Of a stretch of 64,000 nucleotides of DNA, positions 46,701 to 55,699 are shown in pieces. Below the pieces are notes generated by a model. It was not told where the DNA came from, did no database searches, and was given only the letters and a program-made list of their open reading frames with translations. The stretch's first letter is position 1. Every line of letters begins with the position of its first letter. The stretch covers positions 19,377,689 through 19,441,688 of the forward strand of contig JAKZAP010000013.1 of NCBI GenBank assembly GCA_023053575.1. Direction: 5' to 3'. The position numbers and the translations under genes were made by a program. The DNA is from Branchinecta lynchi. Taxonomy: Eukaryota > Arthropoda > Branchiopoda > Anostraca > Branchinectidae.

Positions 46701-49700
46701 TTTGGAAAGCTACGTTCTACTCCGCACGTGGAAAGTGAATTTGGCAAGCCAGCGAGAAGTTGTAGAGGCGCAACGACTTTCTCTTTGGTGCGCACTTTTG
46801 GAAAGCTACCTGGAAAGCGAATCCACTCCATGCGTGGAAAGTGAACTTGGCAAGCCATCGAGAAGTTGTAGAGGCGCAACGACTTTCTCTTTGGTGTGCA
46901 CTTTTGGAAAGCTACGTTCTACTCCGCGCGTGGAAAGTGAATTTGGCAAGCCAGCGAGAAGTTGTAGAGGCGCAACGACTTTCTCTTTGGTGCGCACTTT
47001 TGGAAAGCTACCTGGAAAGCGAATCCACTCCATGCGTGGAAAGTGAACTTGGCAAGCCATCGAGAAGTTGTAGAGGCGCAACGACTTTCTCTTTGGTGTG
47101 CACTTTTGGAAAGCTACGTTCTACTCCGCACGTGGAAAGTGAATTTGGCAAGCCAGCGAGAAGTTGTAGAGGCGCAACGACTTTCTCTTTGGTGCGCACT
47201 TTTGGAAAGCTACCTGGAAAGCGAATCCACTCCATGCGTGGAAAGTGAACTTGGCAAGCCATCGAGAAGTTGTAGAGGCGCAACGACTTTCTCTTTGGTG
47301 TGCACTTTTGGAAAGCTACGTTCTACTCCGCGCGTGGAAAGTGAATTTGGCAAGCCAGCGAGAAGTTGCAGAGGCGCAACGACTTTCTCTTTGGTGCGCA
47401 CTTTTGGAAAGCTGCCTGGAAAGCGAATCCACTCCATGCGTGGAAAGTGAACTTGGCAAGCCATCGAGAAGTTGTAGAGGCGCAACGACTTTCTCTTTGG
47501 TGTGCACTTTTGGAAAGCTACGTTCTACTCCGCGCGTGGAAAGTGAATTTGGCAAGCCAGCGAGAAGTTATAAAGGCGCAACGACTTTCTCTTTATGCTG
47601 GCGCTCGGTGGGTTCTCGATTTGCTTGGCAAGGGAATCGTTGACACAGGCAGAACCGGCGATATTTCGGTTGAATGCATGCATCAGCTGTATGCATCAGC
47701 TCGCGCGTTTAGTCTCCTAAGCGTAAGCTGCGTAGCACGCGGCATACACGTGGCAAAAGTAGACTCTGGGGACTGTCAATAGACTGTAATTTCAGTTCAA
47801 AATCTGTCAGACCATTGTGAACTTGTATGGTTTTTACATCAAGCTTCCCAGGATTGTTATTTCTCTTCAAAATAACAATTTATGTAGTCTGTAATTGTTT
47901 ATATTCATAATTTATACCATTTTCTAGTCTACTGACTACGAGAGCACATGGAATAGGCTTTTTCATATTTGTCGTATTCCGACTCCTCTCTGATTGGCTG
48001 AAAGTAGAAACTATTTCTGCCCTTGCGATTTCTTTACGATCGGACTTGGATCGAAAATGGACTACGACTTGCGCGAACGGCCAAAATGGCGGCTATGATT
48101 TCGTTACGATCGCTTCCGAAGGCTTACGTTTGCCAGTGGAGACGTTACTGTACTCCATGTTGAGATCTAATAGTTCTTAGCCGTGTTTATCTGGTATTAA
48201 TTGTCATTGGCCATTTTATATCCCGTTTCAGGTGTTAGGTTGACCTACCTTTGCTAGCTATGTTTGCTATTTGGGTCAACAAATGATATATGTATATATA
48301 TTGTTGCATCGCGTCAGATCTGGTTGCGTAAGCTCGGCGTTGCGTCGACGCAAGCGTGAAGCAAGTCTGGAGTATGCCTGTCCAGTTTGGGGACCCTTTG
48401 TGCAAAGAAGCATACAACATAAAGAAGAGATTGAATCACTGCAAATCAGAGCGTGCCGCATTATGCTAGGGCAGAAATACAATGGTTACGAAGCTTCCCT
48501 CCTCCTATTGAGACTTGAGCCACTCCATGTCCGCCGGGAAAACTTAATTTTACGTTTTGGCCGATCAATCCTTGCCAGTGAAAAACACAGAGATATTCTG
48601 CCCGATCTAGCACCGGTGACAGGACGGACACGGCATCAAAATCTCCTTGTGCCAGTTAAATGTCGCACAAACCGGTATTCAAATTCCTTTGTACCATATT
48701 TCACTGAGAAGATTAACAAAAAACAAGTGAATTCTAAGTGATTTATTTTCTTTTATGTAACAATTGTATATATTCAAGTATTTTACTCAGTTATTCAAGT
48801 ATTTAAATGTAATGGTCGACGTATTTAGTGCCATGTCGGCGCTACGAGTTGGATCAATAAACATATCTATCTATCTATCTATGTCTTACGTAGCTTGAGT
48901 CACTCACTCATCAATATGAAAGCAGCAGTAGTGATGGCCAAATAAAAGAACCCGTCGTTGATAATTGCAGGTGTCGCTGTATGCTGGCACCCAGATGAAC
49001 CTATGAAACTCCTAGCAGCTGAGAAAGGTGGCCTGATTCGGCTGTACAACGTTGCAACCCACAAAGTGGCCAGGACCATTGATGCCACCAGCTTTGCTCC
49101 TGTACTATCCGTAGACTGGGATCGCAACGACAGGTCAAAAATAGTAGTCGGAGCTAATGCCTGCTGCTACATCTGGAATCTGAACAAAACAAGGTAATCT
49201 ATCGCACTTTTTCGAAGACGATTGTAAAACAAGCGGGTCTGTTCCCCACTTTATATTTCATCATACCCAAGTCCTTATGCCAAAGTTTAATAGACTCTGA
49301 CCAAAATCGTAGACCGGAACAAATATTCTAATAGAATATTTTCTATTCGAAAATAGAAAACGAGTCTCTGGTCCCATGCAGCAAACCCCGATAAAACTAA
49401 GTGGACCTTGAGGTGCTTGCTATGACGTTTGAGTAGACGCCCATGTACTTCCCTCTTTGTAGTGCCAGATGAACAAGATCAAAGGTTTCGATGGGATCCC
49501 AAAAATGTAATGTTTGATTCAGACAATTGGGTCTTGTAGAAATCCAGTATTCGCCAGACTCCTTGAGCACTTTACAAATAAAATTTAGAGACATATTAAG
49601 GAAATGGTAATCATCTGAAGACCAAGTTCAAATATGGATTCTGCATGTGTATTTACCCGTATAGCCTGCGTCATATCTACTTTGACCTGCCTTACTTCTG

Positions 49701-52700
49701 CCAAAATTTCCGGTTTCGACCGGATTCCTTGCGAACTAATTGTCTTGCAAAAATTGAAGTTCAAAAACGGATTCTGCGAATCTCCTTATCCCTTTGTCGA
49801 ACCTCCAATCAACTTTAGACAAACTATAACTTTGAAAAAAAAATCTCATTTCAGCCGGATTCGTGGCGAACTATGTGTCCAGGTAGAAAATGATTTTCAT
49901 GCACGGATTCATCATGCCTCTTTTTCCGTAAATCGAACAACTAATGAAATTCAATTAAAACTTTTTTTTAACAAATTTTCCGGTTTTAGCCCGATTCCGG
50001 GCGATCTACTTGTCCCGAGAGTAAATAAGTTTCATATTCGGAATCAGCGTGTTTGTTTGTGTGTCAAATTGTTGTGTGTAAAATTATAATAAACTTCAGA
50101 TAAAACTTTTACTTTTAACAAACTTTCCGGTTTTGGCCGGATTCCGGGCAAACTGTACATGTCCGGCGAGAAAATCATATCCGTGTTCAGCATGTCTTCT
50201 TATCCCTTAATTGACTATCCCATTAACTTTTAAAAAATATTTTTTTTCGCCCCTTAATTTGAAACCCCTCCCCTAAATATGCAGCTATGGGGCCCATCTA
50301 CGAAATCGACCTTTCCCTTGACGCAAAGAATCTCACTCCCTTCGTGAGTTATCGTGCTGACAGACTTTCGTGAAGTCATAGGTATCCCTCCACTTACGTT
50401 TTGGGATCCCAAAACCGTAGGATGCCAGTAGGGGTGGAGAACCCGGTCTGCAGCGAGTTAAACGTGACGTCACAATAGTAGACAACCAATCCGCTGTAAA
50501 GGACGACTCAGACGGCGTTAGTATTCTTCTGCGGGGTTCTACTGTGATATAGCTGTTTGTAGAGGCAACAAGTTATGATGTTCTGTGTAGCTCCTCCTCT
50601 CATCGGCATCGGGTAGGGTATCGGAATATATTCGACTCGGCATGGTCGTATTACAGAGATAGGGAGGCGGAAGTACTTGTAAATTATTTGTTCTCGGGAC
50701 ACGTATTCACTTCCTTCAAGTTGTTAAAGGACCCCTGTTGCTTATTCTCCTTTTGTAGTATACCTAGCTCCCTTATGGAATTATAAGCTTCTAAAATCCC
50801 CATCTTTCTCCATGGTTTCGTTTTGTAGCTACGAATTTTTAGCGCTTTCTCGGCCGTGCCGAGTTTTGCTGGTTCCAGAACGCAAAGCTTGCCAAAATCT
50901 TGAATGTCCGCTGGAAACTTTTCACACGCAAGGATATGAGAACTTCTGTGTTTTACTTGTTTTATTTGCTTAGTTTTCCTACTTTTTAACCACGGTGCGT
51001 TTAGTTTTCAATTGGTTTGCGCCCAGCCGCCGCGTCGGAGAGTAAGAAGGCTGGATAGAATCGACAAGCCCTAACAAGAAAATCGCGAAATTAGATGGAA
51101 AGTAATAGTTGTGATCCGTTTTATAGCGAAAAGATCATTTCTCTAGTAAGAGGTGTGCTTTAACTTAGGGGGCTTTGCCTCTATGGTCGACGCCAGTCAC
51201 TCTTTTCTGTGATCTCTAGCAGCATATTCGTTAACATCATTCGCAATTCGCAGATTTTGTTGGCTGCTGTTGATAAAATGGTCGGTACCGGTGCCTAGCC
51301 GGTACGATGCACAGTTAAATCAGTGATCAAGCTTTTACCCATCTGAGTTCATTAGAAACGAAGTTCGCTGCAAATTTTAGAGACCACGATATCGAACAAA
51401 GCATAGAGGTAAGAGACCAAGACATCGCCATGCACTCGAATCTCAATACACTTTATGACTTAAGTCCGGAACAAGCCGGTGATCCTAGGGAAGAACAAGA
51501 AACGTCGTCCAAACGAATCCTCAGAGTTGACTGAAATCCCGTGCAAACTAATCAACAACGTTTGTTGTAGTGATTGTTTGCTATGCACACGGCTATTCTT
51601 CGTTGGCACGAAGAGGTAGTCATCAAGAGTAATCCGAGCAACATCATTCATCTTCGAAGAACGACGGAAGGTTTGCTAAATTTTCGGTGTTGACCAAACT
51701 TCAGCGTAATATCCACGGCCCGTGACGTCACACGATAAGTCTAAATTTTCCATTTACTAACGGAACTGATTGTCCCTAGAACGGTTTATAGATGTTAAAG
51801 CGTCCGGCGCCTCGCTGGCCGCTCGGCTCTAAATATATAGATACAAATATCTATTCTGCAGTGTTAATTTTAATCGAATTTTCCTTATTTCTTTCATTAC
51901 GTCACAAAGACGTCACGGGCCGCGAATAAAAATGTCCAATCTGTCAACGACCTAAGACCTATCTCTATAACCCCTACTATGTCTAAAGTTTTTGAAAGTT
52001 TTATTTTTGAACAATTATTTCAATATATTGAGGCGAACCTAGACCCAAGACAGTTTGGTTTCCGACCTGGTTGCAATACCAATCATTACCTAGTTAGGCT
52101 AGTCGATGATCTTTTGAGACATTTGGAAGAGAAAAATGCGTACGCGGAATTACTACTAAGCGATATTGTGAACGCGTTCGGTAGTCTGGATCACACTGTA
52201 GCGATCGTTGAAGCCAAGGAAATGGGAGCTCCTCAGTTTTTAGTCCGATTGCTCGTTTTTTAACAGGACGGAAACAGTGTGTTATGCTAAGTAGAGCTGG
52301 TATTTCAGGTTTCTTAGACATCTTCTGTGGTAGTCGCAGGGGACCAAGTTGGGACCTTTGACGTTTTTGATCGTTTTTAACAAGATATTACTGTATTTTT
52401 AACAGTCTTAAATTCGCTGACGACCTATCAACCTTGTCGCTTCGAGCTGTTCCTCCTAACCGGACCGAGCAATCTTTGTCAACTATTTTCGATCTCATGA
52501 AGGAGGAGCTGGCTGACGTTAAGCTGTCAGTCAGTCTTAACAAAAGTGTAGTGTTGAGGATTTCTTTCCTTAAAAAAGATAGACCGGTCATGGAAAACAT
52601 CGGTCTGGAATGTAGCGACAGCGTGAAGCTCCTGGGTGTGATGATTGACGGGGATCTGAAGTGGAATTCACACGTGCAGAAGATTCTCCAGAAGGCAGCT

Positions 52701-55187
52701 CCACTTCTTAAGTCATTCGCTTTTCTTCGTAGGTTTGTCTTTCACCAAAAGTTATGAGGTCTCTGTACTGTACGTACATCCGTCCTTGTATAGAGTACTC
52801 TTGTTCAGTCTGGCATCCGGGACTTACAGACGGACAGACTGACAGACTGGAAAGTATCCAGAAGAGGGTCGTGAAGATTATCCTTGGCCCAACCTACACT
52901 TCTTATGAAGATGGATTAGCCGAGCTTGGTCTCTCTACTCTCTCTGATAGACGACACAAATTGACAATTGACTTTGGACGCAAATGCCTGACCTCAGACA
53001 TTCATAGAACTATATTACCGGACTTTGAAGTACCAAACCCTAAGCGACCGAACACCAGACACAAAGCAGCAAGTGATAATTGTCCGAAACTTGTTCGCCC
53101 AAATACACATTCTACTGATAGGTACCTCAAGTCCTTTGTACCCTATTTCATACAAAACTTTAATTCTATGTAGTAATTAGTAAGGTAAATTGTATATATC
53201 AAGTGTCGACTGTGAATTTTTAAACTTATTAGCAAAATGTCTTTTATAGTGTTATTATATGTATCGGTGGTTAACTGCACGACAATCCAATGCTAGCGAG
53301 TGAATTGTACGAGCTATTAAGGAAATAAAAAGATATAAGTTGTATAATTGGCTGAGGTAGTTTTTCAACACCAAGTTTTCAGTCGTCCTGATTCATTCTG
53401 GTCCTCTCTTATTTTGCAGCCGACCAGAAGAAGTGAGGCAGCTGCATGATCAATCGGTCTCGAAAGTAGTATTTGGCAGAGCGGGACGTTTTGTGGCTTC
53501 GCTGGGATACCCAGGACCTTCTCTAAGGATACTAGGAGAAGATCTTGATATTGAACCATCTGGGAGAATCGAGGTAAGTAATATTATTGGGCTTTCATAA
53601 AATAAGGCATCCTGCGCGTGTTACAGCTACATACAGAAGGGGGCAAGTCCCTTACCTACTCCATCTTTCGACTTCTGAGCTCGAATCTCTTGAGAGGCGG
53701 AGATCGCGAATGGCTGCACATTTTGTGTATAGCCCTAAATCCAACTTTTGCAACGTGAGCTCCTACCATCGCTGTACTCTAGAAAAAAAGTTAAGACCCA
53801 AAATAGCAAATTGAAAATTCCCCAAATCGTATCAGTGCGGGCTGAAACCAGTACCAGGATAGTTTTATTCCAAACCTTATTTACAATAATTTACAACGCA
53901 TCATTTTGATGTTCAATTTTTTTTTTTTTTTTATTTCTTCAACGACCAACAAGGGCCATACACACAAAAATAACAACAACAACAACATAAAAGCAAAAAC
54001 AACAGGCAAAGAATTAACTCTCCGCCGGGACCGCATACAGCACATGTGTCCACTCCTTTCACAGCGGAAGAGAGAGCCTAAAGTAAGGCCCAGAAAGCAC
54101 CAAAAGGAGCGGATTAGTCGAGCTGAGGATCCTAGACTGAACCGAAAACACAGCTTTCCTCTTAAGCTCCCCAAACGAAGGTAGACCACCACCAGCAAAC
54201 ATACCAGAGGCACTGCAATTCCAGGGAAGACCATCAGTCCGATTTTATTAAATTCAAAATAAATGATCAAAATAAGTTTCGAACCCTACAAAGCTCCATG
54301 GCGTTACATAGGGGTTAACACAAAAACAATCAACAAATGAACACAAATGCTAAGTAGGATATTTATTTTTATTACTTCCCATTATTTTTCGAAACAGATT
54401 TATTCTATGTCACTGATTCTGACAAACCAATGTTTACTTTACGTTAAGTTGTAACGAATACACCTCATTTGAGGCGTATTCTCGCCCTTCCCCGGGAACT
54501 CCTCGGGGAATCGAAAGGAACGGCGAGAGTAAGGGGTGTCACTCCATGCGGACTCCGCGGACGGAAACCAACTAGAACACGGGGAATGCCTCCATATTCG
54601 ATTTTGTTAAAAGAATAAATAAAAAAATCATGCGACGGAATTAAACAGAGTCTATTTTATTTTCACTTTTGTTAATTCTGATCAATTTTCAATTTAATTT
54701 TAGATTACAAACAAAAAATCGGGTTCACAATCAAATGGACCTGATTTTCTCAAAATCAGTTTCAGATCACAAATAAACTCAATATTGATCTCAGAAATTC
54801 TTTCTAACCATTCCTAACATCTTTTTTTCCAAAAATATTAGCACAGGCAACTCCCGAAATCGACTCCGCACCGAATCTGAAAGGTAGTCTTTTTTTTATG
54901 ATAGTCATCGAAGCATTCCCGTCAGTGGGGGTAAGGAGTAAGTCCCCGGGACAAACAAAAACGCGGGGACTTCTCAAGATGAGTCCTCGGCTTTGGCTTT
55001 TCCAGGATCTGAGTATACCTAAAAGAATACTCTACTATATTTGTGCCAAATGAGCTTCCAGCTCTTGTTTTATTTGTTTTTTATTTTTTAGGGAGCCAGA
55101 ACAATTCGAACCCATCCGTCCATGCCCTTTGCCATTGTCGGCAGTGTCGGGAAACTCGTGTTGTGGAGAATCCCAGTCGAAGCTTGA
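34563..55187 (+). CDS. NUP37: NUP37, nucleoporin Nup37 (whole gene, six coding exons)
   Basis: Nup37 is a seven-bladed WD-repeat protein of the Nup107-160 (Y-shaped) scaffold of the nuclear pore. Six exons join with compatible phases: 34563-34712, 42621-42821, 43861-44011, 48971-49193, 53420-53573 and 55092-55187. The total is 975 nt, or 324 residues plus stop, against about 326 in vertebrates. All five introns are GT..AG. Diagnostic stretches are SDDHTCRLW (exon 3), VAVCWHP (start of exon 4), a YIW blade end (exon 4) and a C-terminus ending KLVLWRIPVEA. Introns of 7.9, 1.0, 5.0, 4.2 and 1.5 kb are filled with mobile elements. An AATAAA lies at 55211-55216, 24 nt past the stop. The 5' UTR and promoter are not resolved. 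Family membership is from recognised similarity; the exon model is read directly. Confidence 0.93.
35119..35292. repeat. Left palindrome array (about 47-bp spacing)
   Basis: Three palindromes and a partial one, spaced by CACATGTCTCCCCAGGAACA-type spacers. The first is a variant (AGCCAGTTAGTTGGCT). Confidence 0.85.
35760..36100. repeat. Right palindrome array (about 45-bp spacing)
   Basis: About eight palindromes or variants (AGCCAACTAACTGGCT and similar), spaced by CTGAGAGTGTTTCTGGGGGG-type spacers. These spacers are the reverse complement of the left array's spacers. Confidence 0.85.
36882..37031 (+). repeat. 5' LTR of the Gypsy element
   Basis: 150 bp, TG...CA ends, containing TATATAG (promoter-like) and AATAAA near its 3' part. 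No difference from the 3' LTR was seen. Confidence 0.95.
37032..37045 (+). promoter_or_regulatory. Primer binding site of the Gypsy element
   Basis: TGGTGTCAGAAGTG abuts the 5' LTR. The first nine bases match the complement of a tRNA-Leu 3' end including CCA, with one difference in the next five. Confidence 0.7.
37051..40992 (+). CDS. Gag-Pol polyprotein of the Gypsy element
   Basis: 1313 residues, uninterrupted. In order: Gag (about 1-210); two zinc knuckles (about 215-249, second one CSKCGKTNHFARVC); aspartic protease with DTGA near 303; reverse transcriptase (about 445-625) with VDD near 585; RNase H with TDAS near 730; and integrase with an HHCC finger (about 947-983) and a D,D-35-E triad (Asp 1011, Asp 1064, Glu 1100). 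Gag and Pol share one frame, so no frameshift is needed between them. The frame ends soon after a run of eight C at 40972-40979. The usual basic tail, with RPYVTRTGRVVKP, continues in another frame to 41077, so the present C-terminus may be slightly shortened by a C-run length change. Confidence 0.95.
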   Translation: MDSLLPYPSFSWESASLQAWTKFEQHVTLIFSGPLSGKTPKQQCAYLLLWLGEKGRDIFSTWILTSEEKDKLDVYLQKFKEHIAPENNPIFARYKFHKRDQLDHESVENYITALKVLVKDCEFTGDFEKEMVRDRLICGLKLHRIREKLLSQGGTLTLERAVTIARAFETTQEQLMSMSATSMLPTTIREPTVKQEVDFVKKQRKFDQPTTSKKCYFCGGVYDPSHKCPARGKSCSKCGKTNHFARVCRSKPIETIDMAEIDGNQEGEVYIDTLFIGSVAEKASQPTVAIKLNDSAWDTRFKIDTGAEANVIPKSIYEKLKPRPQLNKTSQILVAYGGTHIPIAGVCSLNCRQNGSANRIYSFFVVETQSNPILGYQACMEMGLVKVAATISALFTKKSNQKIQIHEEFADVFTGIGKLPGEVNIHVKENTIPSVNPVRRIPFSLHDRVKSELDRLECLNIIEKVTTPTEWVNSIVAVEKSDGSLRLCLDPRELNKAVQRPHYPMPTFEDIAAKTHGHNKFSKLDARSGYWMLALNEESSRVTTFNTPFGRYKYKRMPFGIICAQDEFQRKMEETFGDLKGMGVIVDDILVSGKDEEHDKNLKEVLQKAREVGVKFNLEKCVFGSTSVPYFGHLITADGIKPDPSKVQAIREMPQPSNKDELATFLGMTNFLSKYIPNLSSLNYPLRELGKQKDFQWTSEHTAAMEKIKTSICSNLATFDTKTKSVQLKTDASKHGLGAELSVDEKIVAFGSRALTPTEQHYSQIEKELYAILYGCRKFHQFVYGRKIIAHTDHKPLEAILSKPLCQAPPRLQRMMLQLQPYDITVQYVRGKDLPVADTLSRLHPPHVDEECSLDIEFHVHAVVKSIPVSDKKMGIICEENRRDPVMIELTSVIQKGWPIHRHRCCADIQPYWNVRDELSCINGIILKGSRVVIPESLRKEILQQLHVSHLGMEKTKQRARNAVYWPKMNSAIEELIRNCETCGKFSRDNQKEPLILTPIPKYPWEYLGLDFCKVKGRDYLITSDYYSRFIEIDRVNPMTSAEAVKKLKAHFARYGIPEKIRSDNGPQFTSDEFQTFIKKWDIQHVTSSPNFPQSNGHAEKAVDIASRIMLKAIESNSDPYLGLLEYRNTPIDGVASPAQLLMSRSLRSVLPCTRQQLQPKTVRKTKFCAARTQRQETQKHNYDKDSKDLVELKNNQPIWVKLSKEAAGWTKGIVMSCVAPRSYLIQAENGRFYRRNRVHLKTRSTSSDYPQQPLVTTGDEELLPEIQPASLQLSSPTVAVPKTPENNATGQIFQDSPYRTTRAPTPPPPSGQ
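41202..41351 (+). repeat. 3' LTR of the Gypsy element
   Basis: 150 bp, identical by eye to 36882-37031, followed by the second CCATT target-site copy. Confidence 0.95.
41357..42615. other. Rest of NUP37 intron 1, nothing recognised
   Basis: AT-rich intronic sequence with no clear element. A stretch ending TAATTAATAAATAACCTG (about 41775-41795) could be an old LTR end but is not supported by a partner copy. Confidence 0.4.
42621..42821 (+). CDS. NUP37: NUP37 exon 2
   Basis: Sixty-seven codons, phase 0 at both ends. The acceptor is ...TGTTATAG and the donor GTAAAT at 42822. It encodes the second part of the first blades (KEIAHPGSISHVAIS, then a stretch ending RVYKTDLAEEESCM). This matches the region before the conserved LEGH motif in Nup37. 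Confidence 0.9.
43223..43512 (+). mobile_element. Harbinger-like MITE, copy 4, in NUP37 intron 2
   Basis: 290 bp. TIRs GAGCGTGTTCCACCCTAATT and AGAAGGGTGGAACATGTTC. It shares TTTTCTATTTTCCAGCAGAA with copy 2. The target duplication is not preserved. Confidence 0.85.
43861..44011 (+). CDS. NUP37: NUP37 exon 3 (WD blade with DDHTCRLW)
   Basis: 151 nt from acceptor ATTATTTCAG to donor GTAAGA at 44012, leaving one base of a Gly codon that exon 4 completes. It starts DLEGHKSYINS and contains SASDDHTCRLW, the best conserved WD blade of Nup37. Confidence 0.94.
44304..44597 (-). CDS. Unassigned open frame, antisense in NUP37 intron 3 (doubtful)
   Basis: 98 codons with fairly protein-like composition (for example VAPLVGDDAPTGGTVWIYLQ), ending at a TGA. 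No domain was recognised. It lies just left of a Harbinger-like element, outside its TIRs. It may be a transposon remnant or chance. Confidence 0.25.
   Translation of the reverse strand: MISLFKLLLSQNMSDTRTKQYRRSAECAVQIFQSFTTVAPLVGDDAPTGGTVWIYLQTFSSTEEQNFDNEDLNVMPLHLRESVNLTMKDPREIELDA
44777..46057. mobile_element. PIF/Harbinger-like non-autonomous element in NUP37 intron 3
   Basis: 1281 bp. TIRs GGGTCCGTTCCAGTTC and GAGCTGGAACGAACCC. TAA at 44774-44776 and 46058-46060 is a 3-bp target duplication fitting TWA. Subterminal TTACTTCG-type repeats occur at both ends. It contains no transposase frame and hosts a mariner-like MITE. Confidence 0.85.
44923..45084. mobile_element. Tc1/mariner-like MITE nested in the Harbinger-like element
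   Basis: 162 bp including TA at each end (TA-CACTGTAAAAA ... TTTTTACAGTG-TA). It is nearly palindromic throughout (GCAGTATTTGCTA against TAGCAAATACTGC). Confidence 0.8.
46430..47600. repeat. 202-bp dimeric satellite in NUP37 intron 3
   Basis: A higher-order unit of 202 bp repeats about five times with very few changes. Each unit holds two related halves (about 107 and 95 bp), both with CAACGACTTTCTCTTTGGTG and GGAAAGTGAA(C/T)TTGGCAAGCC. Long frames on both strands are by-products because the unit lacks stops in some frames. Confidence 0.92.
47601..48350. other. Intron 3 sequence, nothing recognised
   Basis: No repeat partner was found. GCATGCATCAGCTGTATGCATCAGCT is a short direct repeat near 47675. 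Confidence 0.4.
48352..48741 (+). pseudogene. LINE RT C-terminal fragment
   Basis: About 130 residues open to TGA at 48739-48741. It is truncated at its 5' side, so it has no catalytic domain. Confidence 0.8.
48352..48883 (+). mobile_element. 5'-truncated LINE with (ATCT)n tail in NUP37 intron 3
   Basis: The coding end of an RT (EYACPVWGPF, then IRACRIMLG, ending RYSNSFVPYF) is followed by a 3' UTR with AATAAA and a TATC repeat ending at 48883. It is related to the LINE at 51.7-53.35 kb, which ends RYLKSFVPYF. Confidence 0.85.
48971..49193 (+). CDS. NUP37: NUP37 exon 4
   Basis: 223 nt from acceptor AATTGCAG to donor GTAATC at 49194. The split Gly codon is completed by GT, giving PGVAVCWHPDEP across the junction, a motif typical of Nup37. 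The exon ends with a blade closing on YIWNLNKT and leaves two bases for the next codon. Confidence 0.94.
49470..50418 (+). mobile_element. GGATCCC-family element in NUP37 intron 4 (copy F)
   Basis: Palindrome TGGGATCCCA at 49492-49501 and 50402-50411. The left end AACAAGATCAAAGGTTTCGA and right end CCACTTACGTTT match copy B. The core holds about four units with CCGGATTCCGGGC. Confidence 0.85.
50470..50700. repeat. Dispersed repeat shared with 19600-19862
   Basis: Shared blocks include AGAGATAGGGA(G/A)(G/A)CGGAAGT, TATTTGTTC and GTAGAGGCAACAAGTTATGATG-like sequence. Moderately diverged. Class unknown. Confidence 0.6.
51979..52263 (+). pseudogene. LINE reverse transcriptase, N-terminal fragment
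   Basis: 94 residues with DPRQFGFRPGCNT and the motif A region LLLSDIVNAFGSLDH, where the expected second Asp (AFD) reads Gly. It ends at a stop before the RT fingers are complete. Confidence 0.8.
52411..53173 (+). pseudogene. LINE reverse transcriptase, middle and C-terminal fragments
   Basis: Two frames overlapping by four bases (ATGA at 52754-52757). The first runs FADD to VFHQKL and the second runs SLYCTYIRPCIEYSCSVW to the C-terminus. Together they cover RT motif C, thumb and tail. Confidence 0.8.
53420..53573 (+). CDS. NUP37: NUP37 exon 5 (functional copy)
   Basis: 154 nt from acceptor TTTTGCAG to donor GTAAGT at 53574. Its first base completes the Ser codon from exon 4. It encodes RPEEVRQLHDQSV, then a stretch through FVASLGYPGPSLRILGEDL. 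A near-identical second copy lies at 59468-59621. Confidence 0.92.
53905..54345 (-). mobile_element. LINE 3' fragment, minus strand, in NUP37 intron 5
   Basis: A minus-strand frame near 54235-54065 reads DGLPWNCSASGMFAGGGLPS, then FGELKRKAVFSVQSRIL, the typical end of a LINE ORF2. A poly-T run at about 53918-53933 marks the poly-A end. Absent from duplication copy 2. Confidence 0.75.
54465..54990. mobile_element. MITE with GGCGTATTCTCGCC ends, in NUP37 intron 5
   Basis: Left end GAGGCGTATTCTCGCCCTTC. The interior has GGGACAAACAAAAACGCGGG. The right terminal repeat is lost after GAGTCCTCGG. Duplication copy 2 lacks it at this place. Confidence 0.75.
55092..55187 (+). CDS. NUP37: NUP37 exon 6 (stop codon)
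   Basis: 96 nt, phase 0, acceptor TATTTTTTAG, ending in TGA. It encodes 31 residues with HPSMPFAIVGSVGKLVLWR, the last WD blade, in the position and spacing of the vertebrate C-terminus. AATAAA follows at 55211. The duplicated exon at 60211 is frameshifted just before the conserved Trp, so this copy is the functional terminal exon. Confidence 0.92.
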   Translation, partial: GARTIRTHPSMPFAIVGSVGKLVLWRIPVEA

Positions 55188-55210
55188 TTCTGTCTCTGAG
55201 ATATAAAAAA

Positions 55211-55216
55211 AATAAA
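55211..55216 (+). terminator. Likely polyadenylation signal of NUP37
   Basis: AATAAA, 24 bases after the NUP37 stop codon. It is the first one after the stop. Confidence 0.55.
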
Positions 55217-55699
55217 CTTATTTTGTACTCCTTTTGTGATAATTACTTTCTTCGACCTGTGTTTTCTGACTCGAGGACACAGGGAAGTTGAGACCCAAAC
55301 CTGGCTGATATTAAGCTTACCTGTTTCGTATGGTATATTAACCTGTTCTTCTACTTTATTAAAGTTTAACTGCAAAGCCAACTTATTTTTTTATCATTTA
55401 ACTGAACCCACAGCATTATTGTGTTGCGAGAGCAACACTTCGGTTTTGTCGTTGTTTTTTTTTTCCTAGTACCCCAATTTCAGCTTACTCTTAGAAAGTG
55501 GTAAGGGTATAACCTGTGCGGTTTTTGCGAAAAGTGTGGACCTTAGGCCGGATTGATGGATAGACTTTACATTTTGGAAAGCTCCGTAGAACTCTTGCCT
55601 GGGGCCAAAAAGGATGGTTTTTAGTAGAGTGTTCCTTGGAACAATCCACTATTGCGAGCGCTATAGCAGCTTTCGGTTTTCGGTTTTCACCATATTTTG

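Larger units (their letters stand above)
51680..53365 (+). mobile_element. LINE, 5'-truncated, in NUP37 intron 4
   Basis: Frames in order: RT N-terminal part (51979-52263, MSKVFESFIFEQL, FGFRPGCNTNHYL), FADDLSTLSLR to the thumb (52411-52757, VKLLGVMIDGDLKWNSH), and a C-terminal part (52754-53173, ending RYLKSFVPYF). Frameshifts and a stop separate them, so it is inactive. Copy 2 of the duplication has the empty site. Confidence 0.85.
51170..55345 (+). repeat. Segmental duplication, copy 1 (contains NUP37 exons 5 and 6)
   Basis: Starts near GACGCCAGTCACTCTTTTCT and matches 58615-60490. It carries three insertions absent from copy 2: a LINE (about 51680-53365), a minus-strand LINE end (about 53905-54345) and a MITE (about 54465-54990). 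Confidence 0.85.

Noticed and set aside
46424..47782. Series of long open frames on both strands (up to about 150 codons)
   Set aside because: They repeat every 202 bp and follow the satellite unit, which happens to lack stops. No start context or protein-like composition.
53881..54270. 129-codon minus-strand frame with hydrophobic runs
   Set aside because: The real signal there is a LINE ORF end in another minus-strand frame, next to a poly-A tail.
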